DNA of 64,000 bases from Liolophura sinensis (GCF_032854445.1 NC_088302.1:39624191-39688190), one strand, 5' to 3'. Shown: positions 42,153 through 55,413, counted from the first letter of the stretch. The notes: a model not told the origin generated them from the sequence alone. Numbers and translations: made by a program.

Positions 42153-43159
42153 TCCGTTGTTGTTTCGTCCGTATTAAACTTCCCGCGTATATGGTCGCCG
42201 TTACTGATCTCTATAGCTTCGCTCCAGCTTTCGTCGTTCATGTCAAGGGGTTGCTTTCATATAGGCAAAGATCCCTGTAATCACCCCAGTAGTCAGTCTG
42301 TCGTGGAAATCTCGAAATTTGCCCTAGAAGCGTGGAACTGAGTAAAACTGAGTTCTGTTTAGTTTGGTGAGAACAAAATGGGAGTGGGCACACAGACCTC
42401 GCGACGCGAACAAAAACATGAAACAAATCGAGTGGAATTCGCTCAGGTTAATAAACGTCTCGGTCGCGCGACAAAGTGATGTTAAACACGAATGCCGGGT
42501 TAAATCAGATTTAATCGGCATAAATCACAAACATTAATGAGATAAGTTTGTGATCGTTTGTTGACTTTCAAGGAAATCCATTGGGCATTATTTTGCGTCT
42601 TTGTTGAATACATGCAATCGCGTGGCTGTTACCTGGCAACTAAGTATCAACAAATTGACATAATATAGCGACTGAATCTATAAGGTGGAGTGTTTGTGAA
42701 GAGGGTAGAATGTGACGGAAGTATTATTTACTCTGATCTTACCCTAGCTAGAATGGGTGAGGGGGGCTTGGCTTTTGTTATATTAGGCGGGTCAAATCAT
42801 ATTGAAGTGCCTCGTATGGTTTGTTACATCAGCGCCATTAATCACGTCACTGATATCATGCCAAATAATCACAGACCGTTTGTTTGATAAGCACCTGGGC
42901 ACATTTTCTAATCGACACCCAGTTTCAAAGGAAAAATAAAACACAATACTACATGTATAAATAAATAATGATAGTAAAAAATAAAAACTAATACATAAAA
43001 GTAACACAGATTACATAACATTTTTACAAGAATATATGAATATTATCTCAAAGCACTGCCTGATATGAGGTCATTTAGCGGATATAAAATCACATGTTTA
43101 TTGGTTTCAAAGAAAATAGCATGATAAGCATGAATATTTCTTCTAAGCCGGTTTATCAC

Positions 43160-43600
43160 AACCTGATAATCAAAACAACCAATCGTCAAGCCATAATGAA
43201 TGTTCCAGAGCAGTTATCTCAATATCAATTTCAAAACCAACGTTTAACACAAACTACAAACGAAAAATAAGAAAATTTATGCAGAGAAGCAGTTAACAGT
43301 TTTTAATGATTCCGGAAAGGCATAAGAAATGTTTTTGGGGCATAAATTTAATCATGATCCACAACGTTTATCAAGCTAACTTATAAATTGTTGATAATGA
43401 AGAATATGTATCTGTGTTGTGCAATAGATTGCAACTGTTCATGTATCTATTGGCATCCGTATACTAGCTGTCAGTCAGAATGGACGTTTCTTGACAATAA
43501 TCACAAGGCCAATTCCCAAAACAAAGTTCAGCACAAACCACCGACAAACTAAGTAAGTGTATAAAATACGAAAATAAGACGGGTTCTTGAAACTATTGTG
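43160..43600 (+). repeat. dispersed repeat family D, two diverged tandem copies
   Basis: 'tttcaaaaccaacgtttaac' / 'ggccaattcccaaaacaaag' and 'ggaaaggcataagaaatgtt' correspond to blocks of the 33.0-kb copy. 'gattgcaactgtt' recurs here, at 40.38 kb and at 60.8 kb. Confidence 0.5.
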
Positions 43601-43648
43601 AAAAAAAAGGATTCTGAGAAGAACAGCCGAGTCCACTCTACCAAGGGA

Positions 43649-43757
43649 GCCACGTGATTGGAAAATGGCGGTCTCCGAAGTTCAGATGCCGTTCGGGTGG
43701 ATGCTTGCGTTACATTTGTGTTATTGGCAACTTTGTTATTTTATTATTCCCGCATAA
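43649..43757 (+). promoter_or_regulatory. promoter-like cluster with short ORF (possible first exon)
   Basis: CACGTG (E-box), ATTGG (inverted CCAAT) and AAAATGGCGG (YY1-like/strong Kozak) lie within 20 bp. From the ATG at 43665 a 30-codon ORF (MAVSEVQMPFGWMLALHLCY...) runs to TAA at 43755; an alternative is a short first exon ending at CGG before GTGGAT. No downstream exons recognised. Could be a chance cluster. Confidence 0.25.
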
Positions 43758-44007
43758 TGATAGGTGATGAAAATTCAGAATTACACTAACGTCACGGAAA
43801 GCACGTTTTCATCGCGTACAGCTTTGGCATTTTGAGGACAACACGGACGACAGCGCCCAGTTCCAGAGTTTATACAGAATTTAACGTTTCTGAACTGCTC
43901 ATTTGGAAATTAAATGGTCAACCTATCTCAGAGTAAAATATAAGAAACTAAACCTCTGTTCACGAACAGGAAACTATTACATCATGCACGTACGAAGGTG
44001 TTATTTA

Positions 44008-44085
44008 TCATTTATTTATTTATTTATTCATTTATTTATTAATCTGATTGGTATTTTACGCCGTAAACAAAGATTTTAAGGTAAA
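44008..44085 (-). mobile_element. SINE family A tail fragment
   Basis: Long (ATTT)n followed by 'gattggtattttacgccgta'. Confidence 0.6.
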
Positions 44086-44589
44086 AGACAGCTGTATCTG
44101 GCAGTCTGAAACACACCTGGGTATGTACCGTGTACGGAACATCGTGGTTATGTCATACTGTTTATACCGAGAAGACAAGCTGGTTCATGCCCATACGCCC
44201 GCACCTGAATGACAATAACAAGCATTTTGTGCTACCATTCTCCAATAAGGCGGAATAAAAAAACCCAATGTAATCTTAACCTAGATCGTGTGGGTAGTTG
44301 ACACAATCTGTAAGAAGCATATATTGTACTATTCATGGCCCACTTATTTTTGCCATTGTTTGACTAATATGCAGCTGAACAACAAAAGAATGACAGATTT
44401 CGTTTAGAACTGCTTCTGTAATGATAACAAAAGTTTCGACTGAATCTATGGTTATTAAATAACAAGATATTTTATACATGTATGACAGAGCCATAACATT
44501 TCTGTATGCATATAAGAAGGTACGTATAACTACCATAGCCTCCCACATATTCTTCCGCAAAATGCAGTTAACAACGACTTGGTTTTCAT

Positions 44590-45115
44590 ACAGTCTCTGT
44601 ATCAACACAGCTAACAAACTGTTGTCTTTCAGTGCAATCTCTGTATGCACACAGCTAACAAACTGATGCCTTCCAATGCACTCTCTCTATCGACACAGTT
44701 AACACAATGTTGTCTTTCAATACAGCATCTGCGTCGACACAGTGAACAAACTCCTGTCTTGCTTTTAGTACAGTCTCTGCATCGACACAGTTAAACACTG
44801 TTGTCTCTCAATACAGTCACTCTATCGACACAATTAACAAACTGTTATCTTTCATTACAGTGTCTGTATACACATAGCTAACAAACTGTCTTTCCATACA
44901 ATCACTGTATCGACACAGTTCATGTTGCCTTTCCATAAACTCCCTGTATAAAACACTGTCGCATTTCCATAAAAGCATGTGTGTACCCACGGTTAATAAC
45001 GGTCACATTTCCGTACAATCGTCTGTATATCCCAAGTTAAAAACTGTCGCATTTCCATAAAAAATTTGTATACATGCATACGGTAGCTTTCCATACATTG
45101 TGTATTCCAATCGTT
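44590..45115 (+). repeat. old ~45-50 bp tandem array, left half
   Basis: Decayed units of 'cacagttaacaaactgttgt' plus 'ctttcaatacagtctctgta'. Continues at 46.03 kb after an insertion. Confidence 0.7.
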
Positions 45116-45117
45116 AA

Positions 45118-45734
45118 TGTTACGAACCCCCTCTTTAAAACTTGTATTATATTTTTTAATTTTGTTATTTGTCAGTGTCTGACCTACACTTTTCTCTCTG
45201 TGTACGTTATAGCTTGCACTGTAATTCAGTCAAGGGTTCTAGAGGTTTCGGTGTTTATGAACTTAGTGTCATTGTAAATAAAGTGTACATTCTGCAAATA
45301 TGTATCGGTGTTGTAAGCATGTTTACGATCTAACCATCCAGATTTTTTTTACATTATTCTATAAATACGAGCGACGGAGTTGTGAAGCTCGCAGTCATTT
45401 ACTCAAGTCCACTTGTCAGCAGTCATTTGCTCAATGTCACTTGAGAGCAATCATATTTAATGTCATTCATGGTTTTCACGACTTTCGATATTCGTCATTT
45501 GTACTCCATTTTCTGCACGTAGCACTTTTTGAGCGTGTGTTTTGCCACTTGCTATTTTTTGAGACGTTATTTTGGAGCTTGTATCGCCCATTGCCTCTTT
45601 GTGCGATTACGTACATTTCATCCAAGCTTACCCGGAAAGTGACTCTGTGTATATTTCCGAGAAGTAAAACATACATCGACAGTTCGGCACGGACAAGGAA
45701 GCAACTGTCAACCCGTCCGCCCTGAAAAGTAACA
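45118..45734 (+). mobile_element. solo-LTR-like segment
   Basis: Bounded by TGTTACGAACCCC and ...CTGAAAAGTAACA, i.e. a perfect 6-bp terminal inversion TGTTAC/GTAACA. Contains a TATA motif (ctataaatacg, about 45359) with downstream 'gagcgacggagttgtgaagc'. These features fit a Ty3-type LTR. No primer-binding site or gag/pol follows, and no target duplication is visible (gttaa against ccttg), so the ends are uncertain. Confidence 0.45.
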
Positions 45735-45773
45735 CCTTGACAGGCAGTTGGGGAATAAACCACTTATCGACTT

Positions 45774-45864
45774 AATACAACTAACAATAATATACAAAAC
45801 AATACAACTAATTACAGATATTGCATTTAGTTGTATTGTTTTGTATATTATAGTTAGTTGTATT
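45774..45864. repeat. 37-bp-arm hairpin
   Basis: 'aatacaactaacaataatat' plus 'acaaaacaatacaacta' pairs with 'tagttgtattgttttgtata' plus 'ttatagttagttgtatt'; the loop is about 17 nt. Confidence 0.85.
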
Positions 45865-46027
45865 ATTTGTGTATTTTGTTCAAACATATGTAATGAACTT
45901 ATTCAAGCGTTTTCCCGTTTCTTTGTTCGATCTTGTGTAAAGCCTATTACTGATCTGAAAGTTAAACAAGCCAGTTATTTCGCATCTTTAATCTCCGATA
46001 GTGGTACCCTTACATCAACAACTGGCT

Positions 46028-46700
46028 TATTGTTTGTCATCTATACACACAGTTAACAATTATCGCACTTCCAAACAGTTTGTGTATAACAAGAATTAAC
46101 AAATGTCGCATTTCAGTAAAACATGTGTATACACACAGATAAGAACTGTCGCTTTCCCCTCAAGCCTGTGTATAGGTACAGTCAACAGTATCACACTTCA
46201 TTACAGTCTCTGTATTCGCACAGTTAAAAAGTCTCTGTATTCGCATAGTTAACAACTATCGCATTTCTGTAAAGTCTGTGCATACCAACAGTTATCAACT
46301 GTCAAATTTCCTTAAAGTCTTCATATACCTAGAGTTAAAAACCGCGACAACTGTTGTATTTCAATAGATATACACTGTAGCAACAGTTAAAACTATAGCA
46401 TTTACAGAAAGTCCGTGGATATCAATTACTGCACTTTCATGAACTGTTGCATTCCATACAATCTCTGTATTCGCACAATTAACAACTATCGCACTTCCAT
46501 AAAGTATCTTTTAACAGACATCCAAACAACTGTCACCTTTCCTTACAAACAGTGTACACAGAGATAACAATCCTTTCTTTTTACTACAGCCTCCGAATAC
46601 ACGTAGAATACACGTACACATTCTCATCATTCTCTTTACAAATATCATTACACTCAAAAGCGCTTCTTTTCCCTACAGTATGTGTGTATATACAAAGTTA
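46028..46700 (+). repeat. old ~45-50 bp tandem array, right half
   Basis: Same unit type as 44.6-45.1 kb ('acacagttaacaactatcgc', 'atttccataaagtctgtgta'). Decay increases to the right. Confidence 0.7.
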
Positions 46701-48490
46701 AACACCGACTTAGACTTAAACTGGTGGGCATATACATGAATGTCTTTCGGGATGTCAAGAGAAGCGTAACAGTAAAAGACTACCCATGTTAGGGTCTCTG
46801 ACGGCGCGGAGAAACTTAACGAATATTACCTTTCGTTGAAATAAGTCCCTTGGCTTGCAGACTATATCTTTACACACTGTGCCAGACGGCGTAATTAACA
46901 ACACACGATCTCTACCATACAACCCAAGGCTAAGAAGCTTATTTTTGTTTGTAGACAGGTCTTCACAGATCATCGATTTGAAGAAGATACTGGATTACCG
47001 TCTGTATATATACCAGACAGAAGTTCACCTCGTTTGCAGAGTTCTTCGTATACATGTAACGGTCATACATGTAACTAACATCGGAACATTGTACCCTTCC
47101 ACCCACCTTTGCATACCGTCCCTATCCCCCAGATCGCCCCCCCCCCACCTTCAAATTTAAACAAAGTAGAACCCATTGGTTTAAAAGACGTCTGGTTATT
47201 GTGCAATGCAATTGCAGGATTATAAAGTATTGGCTACACGAATGTGAGTCAGCTGATCTAACGATGCACCGACGTACCGAGCAGTACTGACCCTTACTGC
47301 CGAGTATGAGGAAATATATGACTATCACGCTTAGGTCTATCGAATTAAGGATTACCAGGCAGTTCTGAGTGTTGAAAAAGCCCCTGGGTCCAGCAAAAAA
47401 GGTAAAGGAACAGAACACTACCGTTTTTTGTCCCACCTGACTCGAAAAATCAGGGCTTTTTTGGATGGAACAGATCGATGCACTAGGAACATGGAAAACT
47501 TGAAATTAGGCTCTCTTGGGGCATTTCGCGCTTGAATTTACAACTTTTATCTAATATACCCAATAGTAAAAACACCATACCGGTAGCAACCTTCCCAAGC
47601 TAGACAAATCAATACTTCTCGGCGCTTTTGTTTATGTCTCAGTGCGTCGTTTTTTGTTTTGGCCTCCCCGTCTCTTCCCCATATTTCCACACAAACAATT
47701 AATGTCGATTTTTAGGACCTACAGTTATGGTGAGAGGATGAATTTGCTATAACGTGTTGTATGAAATAAATTTTCTTCTGACTTCGGCGAGAACAAACCT
47801 GCAATACTGAACCTAATTTCGGTAAATCGGAGCAGCGTAGGGGTTTGTGTTCGGCAGTGTTTGTCTCCCGAAGACAAAGTTTCTCACATTTCCTGGATAA
47901 GAAAACAATTTGAGTCGTCCCGAATTTAGCGACTCGGTCAGGTTTCCCGCAACAAACATTTTTTAAAAATTTGGCCGAGTCACTGGAAATGCGACCATTT
48001 TGTATCATGCTTCTAAAGAGTGCGAACAGACAACACTAAAATAATACTGTAAAAAAAATATATAATATGACAAAATATTACATACTGACCTGGTCTCGTG
48101 CCACGCACGCGTCTCGAGTTCTATGTACCTGTATAGACAGGGTCCTACAACCTCACTCTCCTCATGGTGACATATATCGCACCTCCACGCTACACACGTC
48201 ATATATAGTTTACATGAATATAGGTCATCATCATATTATCCTGAAAACGTGACAATGACTTTGTTATGCGAAAGGGTGATACGTTGAGATCTGGTCACGT
48301 GACTGTAAATAGGATCAAAAAGCAACCAGACCTTTCCTTTGATGTGCGGACCTACCGAACGATTTATGTAGGTGACGAGGTTGGAAACCGTGTCATACGG
48401 CGGTGACAATGACGGAAACAAAATGCGGAACTGATGATTATGATCATTTTTATGAATTGCTCTCAACCTGCAGTGTACTGTATTCAAAGT
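46701..48490. other. flank, no gene seen
   Basis: A C9 run at about 47137. A 98-codon minus-strand open frame at 47.7-48.0 kb has no recognisable similarity and I do not call it. Confidence 0.4.
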
Positions 48491-48494
48491 TATT

Positions 48495-48560
48495 ACAATC
48501 TATGCGTCGAAACAGACATTCGTATACCAGCCGTCAACCAAAACTGACGAAGACACGAGA
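48495..48560 (+). repeat. dispersed repeat family D, short high-identity copy
   Basis: 'ctatgcgtcgaaacagacat' then 'tcgtataccagccgtcaacc' matches the 33.0-kb copy over ~50 bp with few changes. Confidence 0.75.
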
Positions 48561-49481
48561 CATGAGGCACTATACCCAGCCGTCCACAGGCTACACATGG
48601 CGTTATATACAATGAAGTCTCTACAAAACACTATACATCGCAATACTAGTATATGCATATACAAATAAAGTGACTACAAAGTCTTATACCAAAATCGCAG
48701 TCAACACAAAGTGCCGTATACAATTGCTATTACTTGTAACATGATCTTTACAAATTATATAGCCTTCGAAAGGCGGTTATATGGTGTTATAAAATTAACA
48801 AAATCCCCACAAAGCGCAAAATGTGCATGGTCTTTTATATTGCATATCCATAATACGTTAATTTGATGAAATTACTGCAATGCTAAATTTCGAGAAAATG
48901 TTTTCCTGAAAATAAAAATGACTATTTATGCTGGTAATTCGTCGAAAACATGCCCAGGCTGGATTGTCTATTAACGCCACTCATCATGCGTAGTTTAAAT
49001 CAGTGAGCAATCGATAAGCTGCTTTGACCCCAAATCCATTAGCAGTATCAGATCTCTGTCAGTGATAAAGTTGACTTTTCTCTTGATTAAAATCGTGCCG
49101 TTAAGATCAATATTCCTTCACATATACCGGGGTTAAGATTTATCAAAATGTATTGATTCCTTCATTTAGCTATAAAGAGAAGTCGTGTTGTGGTAGTTTT
49201 ATGTAGGTGATATGAAAAGTGCTGTTGGTATACTACTATAATATAGGCCTATATACTGTTCATATTGATTTAGCTGTATTGATTATATATATATATAGAT
49301 GTACCGGATCTATGGCAGCAGTCTTTTTTATATCTGCAAGACCGCATGCTATGTATAATCGATGTCCTCCAAATGGGTAAGTTACTAAACAAAGTGCTAT
49401 TATTGGTCGTAAGGTCAACATGATATATCTGGGCCATGACCTCTTACATGAAGTTCTTTGAGTGTCATTTAGAAATCGGCA

Positions 49482-49838
49482 AGACCAGAGAGTTGTTTTC
49501 TCTCAGTTCGCGTCGGGGAGGGTAGACCCAGGGTCAATCCTGGGTCGTGTCACACATAAGACCTTCAAAAAGAGAAAGTTATAACTTCCTCGCTTGGCGT
49601 TCAGCATGAAGGGGATAGTGCAACGACTGGTTGACCTGTATCAGTATGATGGCTCGGGTGGAGCGGCTTACTTGCCTTCGGTAAGTCGTCTCAGTGAAGC
49701 AGCACTAGGTAAAAGAGCGGTGGAAATCGGTCCTGCAACAAGGAGGCACATTACATACACTCTAAGGACTCTAACGTCATAAGACTGAAAAATTGTTACG
49801 ACGTTAAACCACAAGCACTCACTCACTGACTCACACTC
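49482..49838 (+). mobile_element. SINE family B, near full-length
   Basis: Head 'ttgttttctctcagttcgcg' with 'gggtcaatcctgggtcgtgt' (B-box-like core), body 'ttcctcgcttggcgttcagc', 'aaatcggtcctgcaacaagg', 3' end 'gacgttaaaccacaagcact' with cactcact. An internal 62-codon ORF is incidental. Confidence 0.85.
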
Positions 49839-49924
49839 TCAGTTACTCTGGAAAAATAGGGTTAGGTCTCATGACATTTCATATTTTCTCACAAAATTTT
49901 GTCTTAAAATCTCTCCCTTGTATT

Positions 49925-50095
49925 TATGTATATGTTTGATTGCAATTTAACGCTGTACTCAAGAAAAAAGACCAGTGCCCGGAGTAAACCTTCGCCTTTC
50001 GACAGATATGTACATAACTATCAAAGCTCCTGGCTTAAAGCAGCAGAGGCCGGATTCGAGCCTGTGGCATAACCTGCCACGGAACAATTGTGTGA
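49925..50095 (-). mobile_element. probable decayed SINE family A
   Basis: 'gtttgattgcaatttaacgctgtactcaag' region, then 'gcccggagtaaacc' and a B-box-like 'ggattcgagcc'. Similarity is partial. Confidence 0.35.
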
Positions 50096-50339
50096 GTAAG
50101 AATGAAGCTGAGAAACGGTATTTATATATGGAGACAATCCGATATAGCAAAAACACCGACACTATATGTTGTACAATGTATATCCGTGACAACTATCAGA
50201 AAACTTTTTGTTCTATTAATTTCAAGGCAAATAACAATGAAGGCTTGGGCAGAACAACGTATAGGCTTACAACGTCTTTGTCGTTTGTTGATGTGCTATA
50301 TACTAAATTTAGTACGAGAACTCCTCCTTAAAAGTGCAT

Positions 50340-51299
50340 ACAGATCGATGTTTATCACATAGCATTTGAGAGGCTTAGTTCAAATTTTAAAATCTGACAA
50401 TTCTTTCATATTATCTAAACAAATTTTATAACGATTCTTATTAGCAGACATAGTTATTACATATAGATGGGACAAATACACCTGCACTCAAAATACACTA
50501 TAATACTTCGATATGTCTTATACATTTAATTAGTGTACAAACATCACTTTTATCATCACTATATATCAGTGGCGTTATCGGCTAAGGTAAATCTGGTGCA
50601 GATTCCTAGGTATAAAGGATTTAGTTGGCACACGGACGTTGGTTCGATGTCTGCATTTTTCACAATTACCCAAAATAGGCCTACAGATGATTCTATGCAA
50701 TAAACATGTATACACTAACCATCATCAACAATATGCGCATGTTGACTTATGTTCGCTTCAGCGAACGGTACAAATACGTGTACATATAGGCCTATGTGCT
50801 GTCTTCCATCCTATGACCCGGATTGGGTGCGTGTATAAGAGGTGGGGGACTATATATATGGAGAAAAGTCCATGTATTTATAAAAGAATAGAAGAAACAC
50901 GAACACGCGAATGTCTCGTCACCATTTTTTCCTGTGCTTGATTAAGTATAATAAACGAGTACCAGAGTCACGCTTCATGGGAGAGAGCATAAGTGTCATG
51001 AACGAGCACACATTAGATAAAAACATGAATATAGGCTGTAAATAAGGCACCATTGCTTCTACCAACTACAGACGTGTAACGCACAGATATAAACAATTTA
51101 CGTTGAGTATATCGAAGTTGCTTTGTATATGAGGCATAAAACACACTTAAATACAATCTTTAAGACAAAACCACTTGGCGTCAAGGTAGCTGGTACAGCC
51201 CTTGATGAATACGGCAGGCCAATATCATGAAACGAATTAATAATTAATATTCATCTTTAGAAACTTGTAGCTCTTGGTGTGAGTGATGAGAGGATGGAT
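50340..51299. other. flank, no gene seen
   Basis: AT-rich; two TAGGCCTA palindromes (50676, 50787). No supported feature. Confidence 0.4.
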
Positions 51300-51300
51300 G

Positions 51301-51338
51301 GGTGTGGGGGGGTGTGTGGGGGGGGGGGGGGGGGTGGA
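51301..51338 (+). repeat. G-rich run
   Basis: G-tracts of 7 and about 18 bases separated by tgtgt. Quadruplex potential; length probably unreliable in assembly. Confidence 0.8.
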
Positions 51339-54300
51339 GTTAGGAACACTGGAAACGTTTTCCATATGAACTTCGTCGGCATGCATGTGAATATGATGTC
51401 CTCGGGGCTCAGAAAAATCTGTATACAAAAAGAATTATGTCCAAAATATTTTCTGTTTCTGTTTCTTTTTTTTATGTTGAAAAGGTCACGTCATTAGCGG
51501 GAGTGGGGGACTTACACAATTCATTGTAACGTTTGCCCCAGAGCTTCAGAAAACGTCGTATATAGGGACATTTGTATATCTAAATATATATAAGGTATGT
51601 GTTAATTATAACTTCATACCCGGGTCAATGTACGACATTTTACCCTGGGGGTAGACAAGACATCATGTGTGCACACGCCATTTTTCCCCCACAAATTGTC
51701 AGCATGTGAGGACAATTTCTGTGCCTTTCTAAATTTGTAAAATTTATCTCACTGGTACCTGAATTTTTCTTGTAATAACGTTATTTTATTTACTTATTTA
51801 TTTTGTCAAACAAGCTCGATTGCTTGTTTACGCCCTATACGCCCTATTTTTACGGAAACAACAATCTCTAATCGCCATGGAAATATTTCCTCCATCGCGT
51901 GATCCTAAGGACACGTGGAAGTTGATGTAATTACCAGAGGAAAAGTACTGCACGTGAGATGTGCAGAGCAGGCAAGCACACGTGTACATGTGCATGTATA
52001 TACACGTAATCAAACATGTAGACCCACCATAACATCGCGTGGAACAGTTTGAACAGCTACTAAAATACTACACTCAATACCATATCTATTAAATAGTATA
52101 TAAAGACAGAAATTGGTATGCCAGAAAACTGCTAACTTACCTGTTTATAACAGCCGGAAGTGTCACCTGAGTTGTAAGACAGATATATAAGCACTACTAA
52201 GGCGCTGTGCATTGTTGTATATACAACGTTTTGTCTACACAGGCAGTATACCTGATTCCGTATATAACCCTCAGACGAGAGCGTCACACCAGCTGTTAGC
52301 AGCCACGAGGGGCAAACTGGCAAGACGGTCGTAAAACTGTGTCCCGTGTGCTCAAATTACAGTTCGCATTGAACAAGGATACACACCGTCTGACGGGTAG
52401 AAACTGGGGACGGACAAGCAAAAACCCGCCCTTCCTATTGTGTACGAACCACGGAGATGTGAATAAGACACCTCTAACAAAACAACACACATAAAACCTT
52501 GTACAAAGCTTAAATGGAACGCTTCCACAAAATACAGCTGCTGGACCGTAGTGGGTTTATAGTGAGTTTTTTTTAAAAATATTTTTATATCCATATATGC
52601 CCTTGTTTAGATGTGTAACATCGGAACTGTTTGCGCCATGGGTCTGTATATATACCGGTAGTCAACTTTGACGGCTTTCATATAGGTAAAAATACATGAA
52701 AACAACATGACTTAGAGCTTAAAGTGACACATCAGGAAAATATCCATGCAAGCGTGAAGACGTACAGCTTATATACGGACGGTTTCATCTTTAAGTAACA
52801 TAATGGTATACAGGCATAACGCTATATCTATATATGTAGGCATAAGACTACACTGGGAAATAGTATAAAATATCAAGTATCAGGCAAAAAATTTCGAGAG
52901 CGCATCCGCTTATTGCAGTTTTGTAGGGAAGCTATTCAGGTACCTCATGTATTATTCCACTCTTGGTGCAAGTTCCAAATTTGTGGAAAAGGGCTTTTAC
53001 ACTACGGTACATTACCGCCACTGCGAATATGGCAACCTGGCAAACCTCCAAAATTGGTCAGTGGAACCGTAAGAAAGCATAAACCTTAAGCATTATATTA
53101 TATAAAAAGAGATAATGATAATAGTGCAATTAGTAGCAAAAGTGTCGTCGCCCATGTATGTAGGATCTTTATAATACACCCTGAAACAAACATACAAACA
53201 AACAAACAAAAAAAGCAGTCCAGATTTTCTATCTTTGCTACAACACGTATATTTTGGAAACCACTCTTGACAATCTTAGGTATACAGTTACCCAGCATTC
53301 AGCGCCCAAGACTATCAAATACACACCTGACTACATCTATACACCTTAGTTTTATTACAAAGCGAATAACAAGCGTACAAAGTGGCAACTGCCGCTAAAA
53401 CGTGAATTCAGATCACATTCCATTTCAATACGCATGTCATCACACAGTCCAGAAATAAGACTTACGAGACTTATTAAAGTATCACATTACAGAACTGAAG
53501 TATCAGTAACCAGTCGATGGCCGTGGGTTTCCCTCAGTCTCTGTTCGCTTTAATCAACTGCAAAAGCATCCGCACTGGATGGGGTAAATATCTTGTTCTA
53601 ATTGCTAAACGACATCATAATTCCATTTCAGGATTACCTTGTCTCAAGTTGAAGGAAAACGTGAGTACGTATAATTGAAAGAAAGGACAACACTAGACCA
53701 AATGTCTAGTATTTTAGTGTTTAAATAGTACAAATTTTATAGTGGCCATGTTGCATACCCGACGTATCACAGTTCAAAGTAAGTAAACTCGCGCAAATAG
53801 AAAAAATAAAAGAGCCACCATCTTATCAATTTTAACAAATCAGGCGCAAGTTATTCCTGAAACTCAAGAACGCAGCTGTTTCCACTTACGTTACTCGAGC
53901 CTTATTTTACTTTCCCATTTTGCCTTATTTTAATACATGTATGCTCTAACATGGCGTTTCACATGGTGTCATAAGAATTTAAGACAGAAAGTTGAGTTAT
54001 AGAGGAAAAACAAATGTAAGTGACCGTTAAGGCATGCTTCCATCCATCTCCGGAAATATGAGTAACTAAGGTTACGTTAATTGTTGTCCTTTCATTGAGC
54101 ACCGCTACTATTATAAAGTTATTGTGTGCATTTTAGTCACACACACTGGACACAGGCTTGTAACTGTTTCAGTAATGACTGGTTCAACATTTGTAACCGA
54201 AAGTTTGATTTTCCTTTGGATGATGCATCTTTCTAGCATTAGTTATCTGTTACTCTCCCCTACTATAGCGAACTTGTTAGTGCATGGTAGTCATCACTGA

Positions 54301-54534
54301 GTCTATGTTGAGCATAGGGGATAGAGTGGGTAGGGATTAACCCGCCTGTTTACACAGGTAAGTATATATGGTCTTCCAAATCATGATCCAGGGCGCACAG
54401 ACCAGATTATCGTGGTCGTGCTAATCGGAAGACTTAGCGGGTCGGGCCTGTAGGTCTACTGACCGTGCGAGGCAGAGTTCAGGCTTTTTGAAATAATTCC
54501 GTTTGTGGAGGTGAAAGGCTATAAATATATATCG
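51339..54534. other. flank, no gene seen
   Basis: Contains an (AAAC)n microsatellite at about 53188-53215 and a possible SINE A tail relic at about 51785. No exon-like structure recognised. Confidence 0.4.
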
Positions 54535-54535
54535 A

Positions 54536-55413
54536 ACATTCTCCAATATGGGTAATGTGGAGGTGGCAAACTTATCCGTGAAACATTCTGCAGCATTGGT
54601 AGTGTTGAGGTGACTGGCCCATCCGCGAAACAGACTGCAGTATCGATGTAGTTTGGAGTTGATCCGTGAAAACAGTTGTAGCATTGGTAGTTTTGAGGTG
54701 ACGAACCCATCCGTGAGACAGACTGCAGTATCGATATAGTGTGGACTTGACGGGCTCATCCGTGAAATAGTCTGCAGCATTGGTAGTGTTGAGGTGTCGA
54801 GCCCATCCGTGAGACAGACTGCAGTATCGATATAGTGCGGAGTTGATGGGCTCGTCCCTGAAATAGTCTGCAGTATTGGTAGTGTGAAGGGTGAAGGGCT
54901 TATCCGTTTTACAGTCTGCAGTATTCGTTATTTGGAGGTTACGGGCTGATCCGTGAAACAGTCTGTAGTACTGGTAGTAGGAGGGTGAAAGGCTTATCCG
55001 TGAAACAGTCTGCAGTATCGGTAATGTGGAGGTCACTGGCTTATCCGTGTAACAGTGTTCAGTATTGGTAACGTGGAGGTGGCTGGCTCATTCGTGACAC
55101 AGACTGCAGTATCGGTAATGTGGAGGTGACGGGCTTGTCTGTGACACAGTGTGCAGTATCGGTAATGTGAAGGTGACGGGCTTGTCTGTGAAGCAGTGTG
55201 CAGTATCGATAATGTGGAGGTGACGGGTTCGTCTGTGATGCAGTGTGCAGTATCGGTAATGTGGAGGTGACGGGTTCGTCTGTGACACAGCGTGCAGTAT
55301 CGGTAATGTGGAGGTGACGGGTTCGTCTGTGACGCAGTGTGCAGTATCGGTAATGTGGAGGTGACGGGCTCGTCTGTGACGCAGTGTGCAGTATTGGTAA
55401 TGTGGATGTGACG
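54536..55413 (-). repeat. 47-bp minisatellite
   Basis: The right half is very regular, with 'cagtatcggtaatgtggagg', 'tgacgggttcgtctgtgacg' and 'cagtgtg' starting exactly every 47 bp from 55107 to 55389. The left half has longer, diverged units. All three minus-strand frames stay largely open (three 47-bp units give a 47-residue period), producing several spurious 120-150 residue ORFs. Confidence 0.9.

Noticed and set aside
45300-45725. 141-codon plus-strand ORF
   Set aside because: Lies within the LTR-like segment; composition is low-complexity hydrophobic and no domain is recognised.
47712-48008. 98-codon minus-strand ORF with several Cys/Lys
   Set aside because: No recognisable motif, no splice signals in keeping with its ends, and one ORF of this size is expected by chance in 34 kb.
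54536-55413. CRISPR-like regular array
   Set aside because: Eukaryotic context; units are contiguous with no unique spacers.
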